Shown: one piece after another, positions 49,980 to 58,062 of the stretch
Layout of the letters: each line of letters begins with the position of its first letter
Position numbering within the stretch: position 1 is the first letter of the stretch
DNA from: CAINOH01 sp041663565
GTDB taxonomy: Archaea; Micrarchaeota; Micrarchaeia; Norongarragalinales; CAINOH01
Length of the DNA stretch: 64,000 bases
Assembly: GCA_041663565.1 (NCBI GenBank)
Contig: JBAYMJ010000001.1
Coordinates: 26,107-90,106, forward strand
Reading direction: 5' to 3'
The notes under the pieces: generated by a model
Database searches by the model: none
Seen by the model: the letters and a program-made list of their open reading frames with translations, nothing else
Told to the model about the DNA's origin: nothing
Made by a program: the position numbers and the translations under genes

Positions 49980-50807
49980 TTATCCCTTCGAGCCCTTCAG
50001 GTAGAGCAGCGTGTTGAGGAACAGGTTGCGGCCCTTGTCCTGCGACACGAGGGTTGCCGGGTCGTAGGCGAAGTATACTACCTTGCCCGACAGGAGGCTC
50101 TTGCTCTCAAGCATCGCAAACACCGCCGGGTCGGTAGTGGTGTCGTCGGTTCCCTGCTGGATGTACGCAAGCACGTTCGACTCTACCTTGCTGCTCGGCA
50201 CGACCTTCACCACGTAGCTTGAGAACTCGTAGTTCTTCTGGCCAGTTGGGAATATCGGGCTGTCAACCGAGACAATCTTGAACGTGCCGGTTATCGAGGT
50301 CTTCTTTATGGGTTCGTACTCGCGGGTGAAGCCGCCTATCTGCACGGGCATCACGTCGCCAAGCAGGCCAATCCCGACGTCCCATCCGACTACAGTGGTG
50401 TCGTCGTGGACCTTGGTGCAGGCGTCCTGGATTACTATCATCTTGCCGCCTGCCTTGACCTTGTCCGCGATTACCTTGCGCGCGGTGCGGTCGCAGACCT
50501 GCTCGCCTTGGAGGATGATTATGTCAAACTGGCTGAGCACTCCCGAATACACCGTGTCCTGATGCAGGTTGCCCATGTACGATACCCCGGCGACGCGGAA
50601 GTCCTCGGAGTTGAGAAGGTCCTCCATTGCCTTGGTCGGGTTGCCGATTACGGCCACGCGGATGTTGGCAGCCGGGCAGATTACCGAAAGTCCAGGGATT
50701 CCCGAGCAGTCTATGAAGTTGAACTTGGCTGCCACGAAAACCGCAAGTATGGCGATTAGAATCAAGGGTATTGAACTTTCAAGATGCTGCTCCGCGCCGC
50801 GCTTCAT
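49980..50807 (-). CDS. Membrane-anchored class I glutamine-amidotransferase-like fold protein
   Basis: A 275-residue protein with an N-terminal transmembrane segment (SSIPLILIAILAVFVAAKF, ~11-29). The exterior domain has an alternating beta/alpha pattern (IRVAVIGNPTKAMEDLL, FDIIILQGEQVCDRT, KAGGKMIVIQDACTK, KVVYFAYDPATLV) like the GATase1/ThuA fold. The position of the nucleophile elbow (IIILQGEQV) holds no cysteine, so it is probably not an active amidotransferase. It may be a binding or structural domain. The transcript start region contains the 19-bp repeat noted separately. Confidence 0.68.
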   Translation of the reverse strand: MKRGAEQHLESSIPLILIAILAVFVAAKFNFIDCSGIPGLSVICPAANIRVAVIGNPTKAMEDLLNSEDFRVAGVSYMGNLHQDTVYSGVLSQFDIIILQGEQVCDRTARKVIADKVKAGGKMIVIQDACTKVHDDTTVVGWDVGIGLLGDVMPVQIGGFTREYEPIKKTSITGTFKIVSVDSPIFPTGQKNYEFSSYVVKVVPSSKVESNVLAYIQQGTDDTTTDPAVFAMLESKSLLSGKVVYFAYDPATLVSQDKGRNLFLNTLLYLKGSKG

Positions 50808-50860
50808 AAGTTAAACCTCTTTTCCTGTTTAGGGTAATAATTGAAAATGCCGCCCGCCGT

Positions 50861-50879
50861 TTATAACGGTTGTGCCCGA
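50861..50879. repeat. 19-bp repeat, copy 1
   Basis: TTATAACGGTTGTGCCCGA here is identical to 56709-56727. Both lie in divergent intergenic regions and include a TATA-like TTATAA. A shared regulatory site is possible. Confidence 0.5.
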
Positions 50880-50934
50880 TTAAAAATGTAATTTATAACC
50901 TCCCACGAAGGCAAAAGCAGGAATACCGGCAACG

Positions 50935-52236
50935 GGGCCTATAAACGCTTAAGAAAGTCGAATGAACGATTACGGTTATGCTGAATTTTAGGTATCGGAT
51001 ATACCCTTCAAAAAGACAGGCCGCCCTGGCAAACAATCAGATGCACCTGGCCAAAGAAATCTATAACCTCTTTTTAGACGAAGCTAGGCGGCGCTATGCC
51101 CATACGGGCGAGTCCTTTTCGCAGTATGATATGAACAACACGCTACGGGAATTGAAGACTAAAAGGCCAGAATTCGCGGGAATCCACTCGCAGGTCCTGC
51201 AGAACATTTCCAAGCGCGTCAGCGATGCATACAAGGCATTCTTTCAGAGAGTCAGGGAGAAAAACAAAGGAAAGAAGGTCAAGGCGGGTTTTCCGAGGAT
51301 GAAAAAGTCCGTTTCATCAATGACATACCCCCAGACAGGCTTTACGTTCACGAACAACCACGCTCTGACCCTGTCGGGAATCGGTAGCATCCCAATCGTC
51401 TTGCACCGGCCACTAAAAGGAAAAGTGAAGACTTGCACTATAAAGCGGTCGAAGTCAGGAAAATGGCATGTTAACTTCTCGGTCGAAACGCCGAACAGGG
51501 TGTTTAAGAGCAATGAAATGCCGCAAGTCGGCGTGGACCTTGGTTTGAACCGTCTTGTTACCTTGTCTAATGGTGAGAGAATTGACTCGCCGAGATTCTT
51601 ACGTAAAAGTGAGGAACGGATAAAGCGCTGCCAGCGGCGGATGTCGTCTAAGGAAAAAAGAAGCAAAAACCATCAACGGGCAAGGGCCGCCCTGTCGAGG
51701 GCATACGAGATGGTCGGAAACCAGCGCTCAGACTTCTTGCACAAGCTATCGAGAAAAATCGTCTCTTCTTACTCGCTGGTAGGCGTAGAGAAACTGAAAA
51801 TCGGCAACATGATGAAGAACCGTTGCCTAGCTAAATCAATTTCAGATGCGTCTTGGGACGCGTTCATACAGATGCTCTGCTACAAGGCTGGAAGTGCTGG
51901 TTGCAGAGTAGTGAACGTCGCCCCCGAATACACGTCGCAGACGTGCAGCAATTGCGGCAACGCTCGCTACATCAATTTGAAGGAAAGGCAGTATTGTTGT
52001 CATAACTGCGGCCTTTCCGAGGACCGGGATGTAAACGCCGCAAAAAACATACTTGCAAGAGCTACCGCTGGACGAGCGGAAAGTCACGCCTGTGGAGAAA
52101 CGCCCACTACGCTTCTAGAAAGGGAAGCGCAAGGCGTTTCATTGAAACAGGAACTACACGGGACGTCAGACTCGAATCATGGCAATTCAAGCCTGGTCTC
52201 TGGAAGCCCACGGCCTTAATCGCGGGAGGAAGTCAC
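50935..52236 (+). mobile_element. Solo tnpB element of IS200/IS605 (IS1341) type
   Basis: The element consists of tnpB alone; no tnpA is nearby. The right end is recognisable: after a GCCTGGTCTCTGGAAGCCCA stretch, an imperfect hairpin (CCCACG/CGCGGG, 52208-52226) and a final AGTCAC (52231-52236), as in other elements of this family. The left end is approximate. It probably cannot move by itself without TnpA supplied elsewhere. The 3' part of tnpB should encode the overlapping guide (omega) RNA. Confidence 0.7.
50978..52219 (+). CDS. tnpB: TnpB, RNA-guided nuclease of IS200/IS605 elements
   Basis: A 413-residue intact TnpB. RuvC-like catalytic residues are Asp187 (VGVDLGLN), Glu271 (VGVEKLKIG) and Asp351 (EDRDVNAAKNIL). 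The zinc ribbon has C323/C326 (CSNCG) and C341/C344 (CHNCG). TnpB cuts DNA next to a short target motif using an RNA from the element's right end. The N terminus starts with the typical FRYRIYPSKRQ. The stop codon lies in the loop of the right-end hairpin, so the frame and RNA end overlap. All catalytic positions are preserved, suggesting a recent or maintained copy. Confidence 0.94.
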   Translation: MLNFRYRIYPSKRQAALANNQMHLAKEIYNLFLDEARRRYAHTGESFSQYDMNNTLRELKTKRPEFAGIHSQVLQNISKRVSDAYKAFFQRVREKNKGKKVKAGFPRMKKSVSSMTYPQTGFTFTNNHALTLSGIGSIPIVLHRPLKGKVKTCTIKRSKSGKWHVNFSVETPNRVFKSNEMPQVGVDLGLNRLVTLSNGERIDSPRFLRKSEERIKRCQRRMSSKEKRSKNHQRARAALSRAYEMVGNQRSDFLHKLSRKIVSSYSLVGVEKLKIGNMMKNRCLAKSISDASWDAFIQMLCYKAGSAGCRVVNVAPEYTSQTCSNCGNARYINLKERQYCCHNCGLSEDRDVNAAKNILARATAGRAESHACGETPTTLLEREAQGVSLKQELHGTSDSNHGNSSLVSGSPRP

Positions 52237-52268
52237 AAGCCTTTACGGAGGGGGTTGCGCCTGCCGGG

Positions 52269-53033
52269 CTACTTTTTGCCGGCATAATCCATGATGGCGC
52301 GCAGCACCTCGCTTGGCGTGGTTATTACCTTGGTCTTGCTCTTTTCGTTGCCGAGGTTGTTCACGGTCTGGAGCATGCGTATGTGCAGGCCTCCGGGGAT
52401 TGCGTTCAGCTCGGACGCGGCCTGCGCCAGGCTCCTTGCGGCCTCAAGCTCGCCGGATGCCTTGATTACTACGGCCCGTTTTTCCCGCTCTGCCTCTGCT
52501 TCCTTTGCCATCACACGAATCAGGTCGTCCGGCAGCTGGATTTCCTTTATCTCGACAGCGTCAATCTTGACCCCCCAGTCCGCAGCGCGCTTTGCGACGA
52601 TTTCTTGGACTCTTTTTGATACCATCTCGCGCTTGGTCAGAAGCTCGTCAAGCGTGGTCTCGCCCACCACGTCGCGGAGGGTGGTCTGTGCGAGCATCGT
52701 GGTGGCGTAGGAGAAGTACTCGACGTTGAGTATGGCGGCCTTGGTGTCGCTTACGTTGTAGTAGATGACCGCGTCGATTGACACTGAAACGTTGTCCTTC
52801 GACATGGTCTCCTGCTGGGGTATGGAGATTACGTTGGTGCGCACGTCAAGCACGTCCAGCCGGTCGACAATGGGGATGATGAGGTTGAGCCCCGGCTCGC
52901 GCACGCCGGCAAACCTGCCGAGCCGGAAAAGCACGCCGCGCTCGTACTGGTTGATTATGCGTATGGAAAGCAGCGCAACCACGATTATTACGGGTATTGC
53001 GAGGAAGATTATTGAGAAAGTTTCGAAAGCCAT
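52269..53033 (-). CDS. SPFH/stomatin-family protein (slipin), copy 1
   Basis: A 254-residue stomatin-like membrane scaffold: N-terminal transmembrane segment (IIFLAIPVIIVVALLSI), then the SPFH core (NQYERGVLFRLGRFAG, EPGLNLIIPIVDRL, AVIYYNV, AQTTLRDVVGE, DWGVKIDAVEIKEIQLPDD) and the heptad-rich AEAEREKRAVVIKASGELEA coiled coil. These proteins form ring assemblies in membranes. It lies 17 bases downstream of a second member; the common NfeD partner is not adjacent. Confidence 0.92.
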   Translation of the reverse strand: MAFETFSIIFLAIPVIIVVALLSIRIINQYERGVLFRLGRFAGVREPGLNLIIPIVDRLDVLDVRTNVISIPQQETMSKDNVSVSIDAVIYYNVSDTKAAILNVEYFSYATTMLAQTTLRDVVGETTLDELLTKREMVSKRVQEIVAKRAADWGVKIDAVEIKEIQLPDDLIRVMAKEAEAEREKRAVVIKASGELEAARSLAQAASELNAIPGGLHIRMLQTVNNLGNEKSKTKVITTPSEVLRAIMDYAGKK

Positions 53034-53050
53034 AGTGAATCAACCCAAAC

Positions 53051-53830
53051 CTACTTTTTCTTCTGCCTGCCTTCCGCAGGGCCGCTGCCGCCGGAATAGT
53101 TCTTCATCACGTCAAGGGGCACGAAGAACACGACCTCGTTTGACGGGTCGGACGCAATGTCGTTCAGGCTCTGCAAGGTGCGCAGGTTGAGCGCGCCCTC
53201 CTGCGAGTTGAGCATCGCGGCAGCCTTCGAGACGACCTTGGACGCGTCGGCTTCTCCCTGTGAGCGTATCACTGTCGCGCGCTTGACGCGCTCGGCCTCT
53301 GCGGCCTTTGCCATCACGCGCTTCATGTTGTCTGGAAGCTCTATGTGCTTGAGCTCTACTCCCATCACGGTCACGCCCCACTTTTCGGAGGCCTTCTCCA
53401 CTATCGCGCTTATCTTCGAGGATATCGCGTCGCGCTCGGAAAGCAGGTTGTCAAGCGGGACCTCGCCGATTACGTTGCGCATCGTGGTCTGCGCAAGCTG
53501 GGAGGTCGCGTTATACACGTCGCGCACCTCAAGCACCGAGTCGGAAACATCCGTAATCTTGTAGTAGAGCACCGCGTCCACATTGATTGAAACGTTGTCG
53601 CGGGTGATGGTCTGCTGCGGCGGCACCTCGATTACGCGCATGCGCATGTCAACCACCTGCGCCTCCTGTATGATGGGTATGACAAAGCGCAGGCCCGGCT
53701 CCAGGACGCCCGAGTACCTGCCGAGGGTGAACAGCACCCCGCGCTGGTACTCGAAGATTATGCGTATCCACCCGAGCACTATGGACAGTATCAGAAGGAA
53801 CACTACGATTTCAAGAATCATTGCAATCAA
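53051..53830 (-). CDS. SPFH/stomatin-family protein (slipin), copy 2
   Basis: A 259-residue paralogue of the next gene: N-terminal transmembrane segment (LEIVVFLLILSIVLGWI), then FEYQRGVLFTLGRYSG, EPGLRFVIPIIQE, AQTTMRNVIGEV and the coiled-coil start AAEAERVKRATVIRSQG. It ends in a Gly/Lys tail (SGGSGPAEGRQKKK). The two genes form an operon and may build a mixed ring. Confidence 0.92.
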   Translation of the reverse strand: MIAMILEIVVFLLILSIVLGWIRIIFEYQRGVLFTLGRYSGVLEPGLRFVIPIIQEAQVVDMRMRVIEVPPQQTITRDNVSINVDAVLYYKITDVSDSVLEVRDVYNATSQLAQTTMRNVIGEVPLDNLLSERDAISSKISAIVEKASEKWGVTVMGVELKHIELPDNMKRVMAKAAEAERVKRATVIRSQGEADASKVVSKAAAMLNSQEGALNLRTLQSLNDIASDPSNEVVFFVPLDVMKNYSGGSGPAEGRQKKK

Positions 53831-53886
53831 CCCAAGAGATTATGCCTTGAAAAAATTTGAATAAACTTGCTTAAAGAAATATCTTT

Positions 53887-54900
53887 TCAGATTTTTTCTG
53901 GGTCGACTTTCTTTGCCGCAAACTTGCGCGAGTTCTTCGCGACAAGCTTCTGCATCTTTTCAGCGCTGAAGTCTATGCGCGGGCCCATGTGGCCGAGCTT
54001 GATTTCCGCAACAGCTGTGCCCACCGCGAGGGCCTTCGCTATGTCCCCGCTTCTCTGGTACTCATAGACAAGCGCGCCGGTGAACGAGTCTCCTGCGCCG
54101 GTGGTGTCCACAATCTTGACCTTTGGCGCGGGGCAGTGATAGAACACGCCGTTGTCAAGCGCGTATGCGCCGTCCTTGTCCTTGGAAATCACGCGGGTCT
54201 TTCCCGGCAGGTTGCGGAGCATGTCCGCAATCCGCGTCCTCTTGGTGTAGAACATGGCCTCCTCGTAGTTCATCACGCACACGTCGAAGTGCGGGTGCAG
54301 CCGGGCAATCTTTCCTGAGAACTTGCGCAGCATCGTGATGCTTGGCGCGAAGACGATTTTCTTGCGGTATTTCCTCGCAAGCCTGACCGCGCGGTAGAAC
54401 AGTCCGTAGTTCTTTTCGGACGACAGCGAGGTTATGAACACCGAGCCGCACTCCTGCACGGCCTCGGCCGGAAGGTCCGAAGGCCCGAGCAGGGCGTTCG
54501 CGCCGGGATACACCAAAAGGCTCTTTTCGCCCGATGGCGAGAGTATGCTGATGCCGATTGCGCTCTTTTCGCCGGCAACTCGCGCAAGGTAGGTCGAGCC
54601 GATTTTTCGCTTGTGCAGGTCGTTGACTATCATCTCGCCGAAGTCGTCCTTGCCGACTGCCGCGAGCAGCTCGACCTTTGAGCCGAGCAGGGACATGACG
54701 TTTGCCGAGTTGGCCGCGCTGCCGCCCGGCTCGTACTCTATCTGCGCAAGCTGGGTCTTGGATGCGAAGTTGAGGCAGAGGAAGTGCTGGACCTTGTCGA
54801 ACGAGTTTATGTCGATGCTTTCGGACACCGCGGGCCGGGCGAGGAAGTCCATGGTGACCGAGCCTATGCATAGGACATCAAAACGTGGCTGGACAGGCAT
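53887..54900 (-). CDS. PfkB-family carbohydrate/nucleoside kinase
   Basis: A 337-residue ribokinase-fold kinase: FDVLCIGSVTMDFLARP, the substrate-loop signature EPGGSAANSANVMSLLG, a lid strand, and the catalytic motif DTTGAGDSFTGALVYEY near residue 270. The substrate could be a sugar, sugar phosphate or nucleoside; the sequence does not decide. The ATG at 54900 is preferred over GTG at 54909, as the TATA box (minus-strand TTTATATTG, ~54936-54944) gives a very short leader. Confidence 0.9.
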   Translation of the reverse strand: MPVQPRFDVLCIGSVTMDFLARPAVSESIDINSFDKVQHFLCLNFASKTQLAQIEYEPGGSAANSANVMSLLGSKVELLAAVGKDDFGEMIVNDLHKRKIGSTYLARVAGEKSAIGISILSPSGEKSLLVYPGANALLGPSDLPAEAVQECGSVFITSLSSEKNYGLFYRAVRLARKYRKKIVFAPSITMLRKFSGKIARLHPHFDVCVMNYEEAMFYTKRTRIADMLRNLPGKTRVISKDKDGAYALDNGVFYHCPAPKVKIVDTTGAGDSFTGALVYEYQRSGDIAKALAVGTAVAEIKLGHMGPRIDFSAEKMQKLVAKNSRKFAAKKVDPEKI

Positions 54901-54980
54901 CTTGCGCACCGGAATTGGTTACTGATTCGCTCAATATAAACAAAGGGGAAGCGGCCAGGGCCGAGCCTTGCGAGGGAGCA

Positions 54981-54990
54981 TTAAAATAAT
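54981..54990 (+). promoter_or_regulatory. TATA box of the C/D box sRNA
   Basis: TTAAAATAAT lies ~26 bases upstream of position 55011, directly before the C box, as expected if the RNA has its own promoter. Confidence 0.65.
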
Positions 54991-55009
54991 CGGCCCTGCA
55001 AGATTACGT

Positions 55010-55065
55010 TCAGGATGATGACGACTTTAACTCTGATTCGTGATGAGTGACAGGCGGACTGAAAA
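55010..55065 (+). ncRNA. C/D box guide sRNA (2'-O-methylation guide)
   Basis: All four boxes are perfect and correctly spaced: C ATGATGA (55015-55021), an 11-base guide, D' CTGA (55033-55036), a 3-base spacer, C' GTGATGA (55040-55046), a 12-base guide and D CTGA (55059-55062). Archaeal C/D sRNAs have just this ~50-base layout. The D guide GTGACAGGCGGA pairs at 10 of 12 positions with the conserved 16S decoding region ACCGCCCGUCAC, and the rule of the fifth base before D points to C1402 (E. coli numbering), a position 2'-O-methylated in bacteria. The D' guide CGACTTTAACT has no target I recognise. It lies between pfkB and the next gene, whose ATG is at 55075. Confidence 0.8.
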
Positions 55066-55074
55066 CATATTCTG

Positions 55075-55488
55075 ATGTGGGTGCTCGGTGCATTGGCGGA
55101 CTTCGTTTCATCGTTTCTTGACATCGGCCTTGCACTATTCTCCGCGCTTCTTTTCGTGGCCGGCACGTTCAACCTAACCGGCTTCCTGCTCCAGGTGCGC
55201 TCCGGCGAGGAGGACCTCAAAGTCAAGATGCCCACTTTCCTGAACCTCATCGGCACCGCGCTGCTCGGGCTTGCCGGCTCGCTTGCGCTGATGTTCTCCG
55301 GGTATGAGCAGGCAAGGCAGGCTACTCTGCTTCTTTCGATAATATTCCTGATTGCGGGCACCTACCTCGGCCTGAAGAAGCACGCCGACAGGTACATAGG
55401 CGCTGGCGGCGAGCCCCTCAAGGTGACCTATTCCGGCACGCACGGAATTAAACGGCAGTTGCGTGCAAAGGGAATAAGGATAAAGTGA
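55075..55488 (+). CDS. Unrecognised 137-residue membrane protein
   Basis: Three hydrophobic segments are visible (FLDIGLALFSALLFVAGTF; FLNLIGTALLGLAGSLALMF; ATLLLSIIFLIAGTYLGL), and the C-terminal tail is basic. No family is recognised. The ATG has no Shine-Dalgarno and is only twelve bases from the sRNA D box, so its transcript may contain the sRNA. The next gene follows after seven bases. Confidence 0.7.
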   Translation: MWVLGALADFVSSFLDIGLALFSALLFVAGTFNLTGFLLQVRSGEEDLKVKMPTFLNLIGTALLGLAGSLALMFSGYEQARQATLLLSIIFLIAGTYLGLKKHADRYIGAGGEPLKVTYSGTHGIKRQLRAKGIRIK

Positions 55489-55495
55489 GTGACGC

Positions 55496-56023
55496 TTGGA
55501 ACGACCCAACGACCTCAACCCGGAAATAGGGAGGATAACGAAAGAGTCCAAGCAAAGGATACAGGACCTCCCGCTAGGGCACATCCTGCCGCACGACACG
55601 GACAACCTCGTTGGCGCGTTCAGCAACATAACTTTTGCATCGCCCACGAGCAGGAATCTGGCAAGGCTCAGGAAGGTGGACCCGGAGCTTTTCAACAGGA
55701 CGATTGACACGATGCAGGAAGCGCACGGCATCTACAAGGCCGGGGAAACCCGGCTGCGTGAAATCCACGACAAGCTTCCGGCCGAAGTCAAGGGAGCGTA
55801 CATATCATTCCTGAACGGAAAGGCGGATTGGGAGGACTTTCTCCACACGTGCAAGAAGAACAACGTGTCGGGAGTGGACGAGCTGATGTACCAGCTTGAC
55901 ACCCACGCGCGCCGCAGGAGCAAACTCGAGGAAATCGTCAACGTGCTCAAGCAGGCCCGGGAAGTAGAAATGCCGGAACTGAAGCTGAAGAAAGCGATAG
56001 AAAACGTGTTTTACCCCGAATAA
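55496..56023 (+). CDS. Unrecognised 175-residue soluble helical protein
   Basis: The TTG start follows a GTGAGTGA that can act as ribosome site. The product is charged and helical (LARLRKVDPELFNRTIDTM, ARRRSKLEEIVNVLKQARE) with no membrane segment. No family is recognised. It is coupled to the membrane protein upstream and converges on the next gene, 13 bases away. Confidence 0.66.
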   Translation: MERPNDLNPEIGRITKESKQRIQDLPLGHILPHDTDNLVGAFSNITFASPTSRNLARLRKVDPELFNRTIDTMQEAHGIYKAGETRLREIHDKLPAEVKGAYISFLNGKADWEDFLHTCKKNNVSGVDELMYQLDTHARRRSKLEEIVNVLKQAREVEMPELKLKKAIENVFYPE

Positions 56024-56036
56024 TCCCGCGGCACTT

Positions 56037-56672
56037 TCAGCAGAGGCGCAATTCCCTAGCAAGGGCCTCGAACCCGAGCCGCTCGACTGCGTTTATCTCA
56101 AGGATGTCATTGGGCCTGTCCGGGTCTCCGGTCAGGAGCGCGTCGATGAGCGTGGCCTGCCTTGCTTTCTCGGGCTTCTCAAGACCGGGCCGGTTGAACA
56201 CCGGGGTGACCTGCCTTCCGGATACGTTCTCCATGAGCTTGGAAGTGGCGCGGATTGCGCTGTCGCCCGAGTGCGTGCGGAAGTTCTCGCCCGAAAGCAG
56301 TATGGTCTTGTCTCCCAGCGCGTAGAAAGCCTTCATCTGGTGCCGGAAGAAAAGCAGGTATTCGAGCGGTATTGAAAAGTCCAAGAACAGGAGCGAGTCC
56401 TCGCGCAAGTTCGAGAGCTTCTTGTCCTTTGACATTATCTCAAGCATCGCGGCGTAGAACTTGGGCCACTGGTCCTCGTAGCGCTTGTACGCCTTCCTGA
56501 TTTCCTTGTTCTCGCGCACGTCGTAGTCCGGCCTGTACGTGATGTGCTTGCAGAAATAGTTGGCGTTCGCAATCGAAGTCCCTACGCCGTGCTTTTGCAG
56601 GTACTTCGCGAAATTGAAGCAGAACGTGCTCTTGCCGCTCCCAGGCGGCCCCATCACTGCTATTGAAGCCAT
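56037..56672 (-). CDS. Divergent GPN-loop-type P-loop NTPase
   Basis: A 211-residue protein with a perfect Walker A (VMGPPGSGKSTF). The next segment, NANYFCKHITYRPDYDVRE, aligns with the NLDPA...YxxDxDIRE switch of GPN-loop GTPases, which dimerise and help assemble RNA polymerase. But the GPN loop is missing, the DTPGQ motif is replaced by LDFSIPLEYLLF, and NKxD by FNRPGLEKP. The residues that define the family's catalysis are therefore lost, and it may bind nucleotide without the usual chemistry. The GPN assignment is moderate. Confidence 0.65.
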   Translation of the reverse strand: MASIAVMGPPGSGKSTFCFNFAKYLQKHGVGTSIANANYFCKHITYRPDYDVRENKEIRKAYKRYEDQWPKFYAAMLEIMSKDKKLSNLREDSLLFLDFSIPLEYLLFFRHQMKAFYALGDKTILLSGENFRTHSGDSAIRATSKLMENVSGRQVTPVFNRPGLEKPEKARQATLIDALLTGDPDRPNDILEINAVERLGFEALARELRLC

Positions 56673-56708
56673 AGGGCTCTCGACCGACTCCCCATCTTAC
56701 TGTCTGAA

Positions 56709-56727
56709 TTATAACGGTTGTGCCCGA
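56709..56727. repeat. 19-bp repeat, copy 2
   Basis: This TTATAACGGTTGTGCCCGA is identical to 50861-50879. It sits between the divergent P-loop NTPase and tpiA and is followed by another TTATAACATTAT that could be the tpiA TATA element. Confidence 0.5.
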
Positions 56728-56784
56728 ATTATAACATTATCCGTAAGGGTGGTTGCCTGCACGGGAAAAACGGGGTGGCCGGCG

Positions 56785-57456
56785 ATGGAAAAAAAAGCAC
56801 TCATTCTCAACTTCAAGGCATACGACGAAAGCGCTGGCGCGAAGGGCGAGTCGCTTGCGAAAGTCGCGGAGAAGGTCGCCGCTGACTTGGGGGCAAACAT
56901 AATCATCGCACCGCCCGTAGTATGCGCATCCTACGCTCGGCTCGTAAGGATTCCCGTATTCGGCCAGACCGCGGAGATGCTCGAGCCCGGAGCACGCACC
57001 GGACACATAACTATTGAATCTATGAAGCAGTGCGGCCTTGCTGGCACGCTCATCAACCACTCCGAGTGCAGGGCGACCGAGGAGCAGGTGAAGTTTGCCT
57101 GCGAGAAGGCAAGAAAGCTAGGCGGTTTCGACGTGTGCGTCTGCGCAAAGGACGTGCCCGAGGCGGTCAAGCTCGCGCAATACAATCCTGCAGCCATCGC
57201 GGTTGAGCCTCCCGAACTTATCGGGAGCGGAATATCAGTCAGCTCGGCAAGGCCAGAAATTGTTTCCGAGTCCGTTGCTGCAATCAAGAAAGTCTCTCCC
57301 AGCACGCTTGCGCTTGTCGGCGCGGGAGTGAGCAACGCGACCGACGTTTCGACCTCGCTAAAGCTTGGCGCGGAGGGAGTCCTGCTGGCCTCGGCTTTCG
57401 TGAAGGCCAAGGACCCGGAGGCGTGGCTCCGGGACGTTGCGAAGGAACTGGTATAA
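56785..57456 (+). CDS. tpiA: Triosephosphate isomerase, archaeal short form
   Basis: A 223-residue TIM; the ~225-residue length is typical of archaea, against ~250 in bacteria. It converts dihydroxyacetone phosphate and glyceraldehyde 3-phosphate. Catalytic Lys is in LILNFKAY, His in LINHSECR and Glu in IAVEPPELIGSG; phosphate loops are GAGVSNATD and GVLLASAF. The ATG at 56785 is the family start; a longer open frame to 56560 covers the promoter. Metabolically it joins fba and glpX. Confidence 0.95.
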   Translation: MEKKALILNFKAYDESAGAKGESLAKVAEKVAADLGANIIIAPPVVCASYARLVRIPVFGQTAEMLEPGARTGHITIESMKQCGLAGTLINHSECRATEEQVKFACEKARKLGGFDVCVCAKDVPEAVKLAQYNPAAIAVEPPELIGSGISVSSARPEIVSESVAAIKKVSPSTLALVGAGVSNATDVSTSLKLGAEGVLLASAFVKAKDPEAWLRDVAKELV

Positions 57457-57479
57457 GACTTTGACTGGGCGTATGTTGT

Positions 57480-58043
57480 TTGTTCAAAAAAAGCAAGGTC
57501 AAAAGGGTAATCGGCAGGGCGCTTGAAAAGTCCAAAGCGTCCCTGCACCTGCCAAGCTTTGCGGGGCCGGAAAAGGTGGTTGAGGAAATAGCGGAGCACT
57601 TCTCATTCCTGTTGTGGACGGGCAAGCGCATCGTAATCCCCCTTTGCCTACTGTATATAGTCACCGGCTTTCTGTTCAACGAGCACGTGCTTGGGGCGCT
57701 TTTGACCTCGTCGCTTGTCTTTCTTTACGCCAACTTTTTGCCCGACTTTGACGCGTTCTACTCCAAGCCGTCGCACAAAAAGGCAACGTGGGTTGAGGGG
57801 CGGCTCGCGCTTTTCTTCGCGCCCATAGTCATCTACTACCTGTTGTCAAACAAGATTGCGCCTTTCGACCTGGGCTCGCCGAAGGCATTCCACAGCACCA
57901 ACGCGATGATTGAGTTCTCGATTTTCCTGTTCCTTGCGGGCCTGGTGCTTTACTTTTCAGTTCTCAAGGCGTTCTTCTTTGCGCTGTTCGGGCTGCTGGG
58001 CTACGCTACGCACCTTTTTGTTGACAGGAAAATCCTTTCCTAA
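57480..58043 (+). CDS. YdjM-like polytopic membrane protein
   Basis: A 187-residue protein with about four hydrophobic segments and the sparse conserved polar residues of the YdjM/DUF457 group: NFLPDFDAFYSKPSHKKATW, KAFHSTNAMIEF and LLGYATHLFVDRK at the end. The TTG start is uncertain. It begins 23 bases after tpiA and is probably cotranscribed. It is a second, diverged relative of the gene at 41250. Confidence 0.66.
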   Translation: MFKKSKVKRVIGRALEKSKASLHLPSFAGPEKVVEEIAEHFSFLLWTGKRIVIPLCLLYIVTGFLFNEHVLGALLTSSLVFLYANFLPDFDAFYSKPSHKKATWVEGRLALFFAPIVIYYLLSNKIAPFDLGSPKAFHSTNAMIEFSIFLFLAGLVLYFSVLKAFFFALFGLLGYATHLFVDRKILS

Positions 58044-58062
58044 ACCGGAGCTTGAAAGAAAC

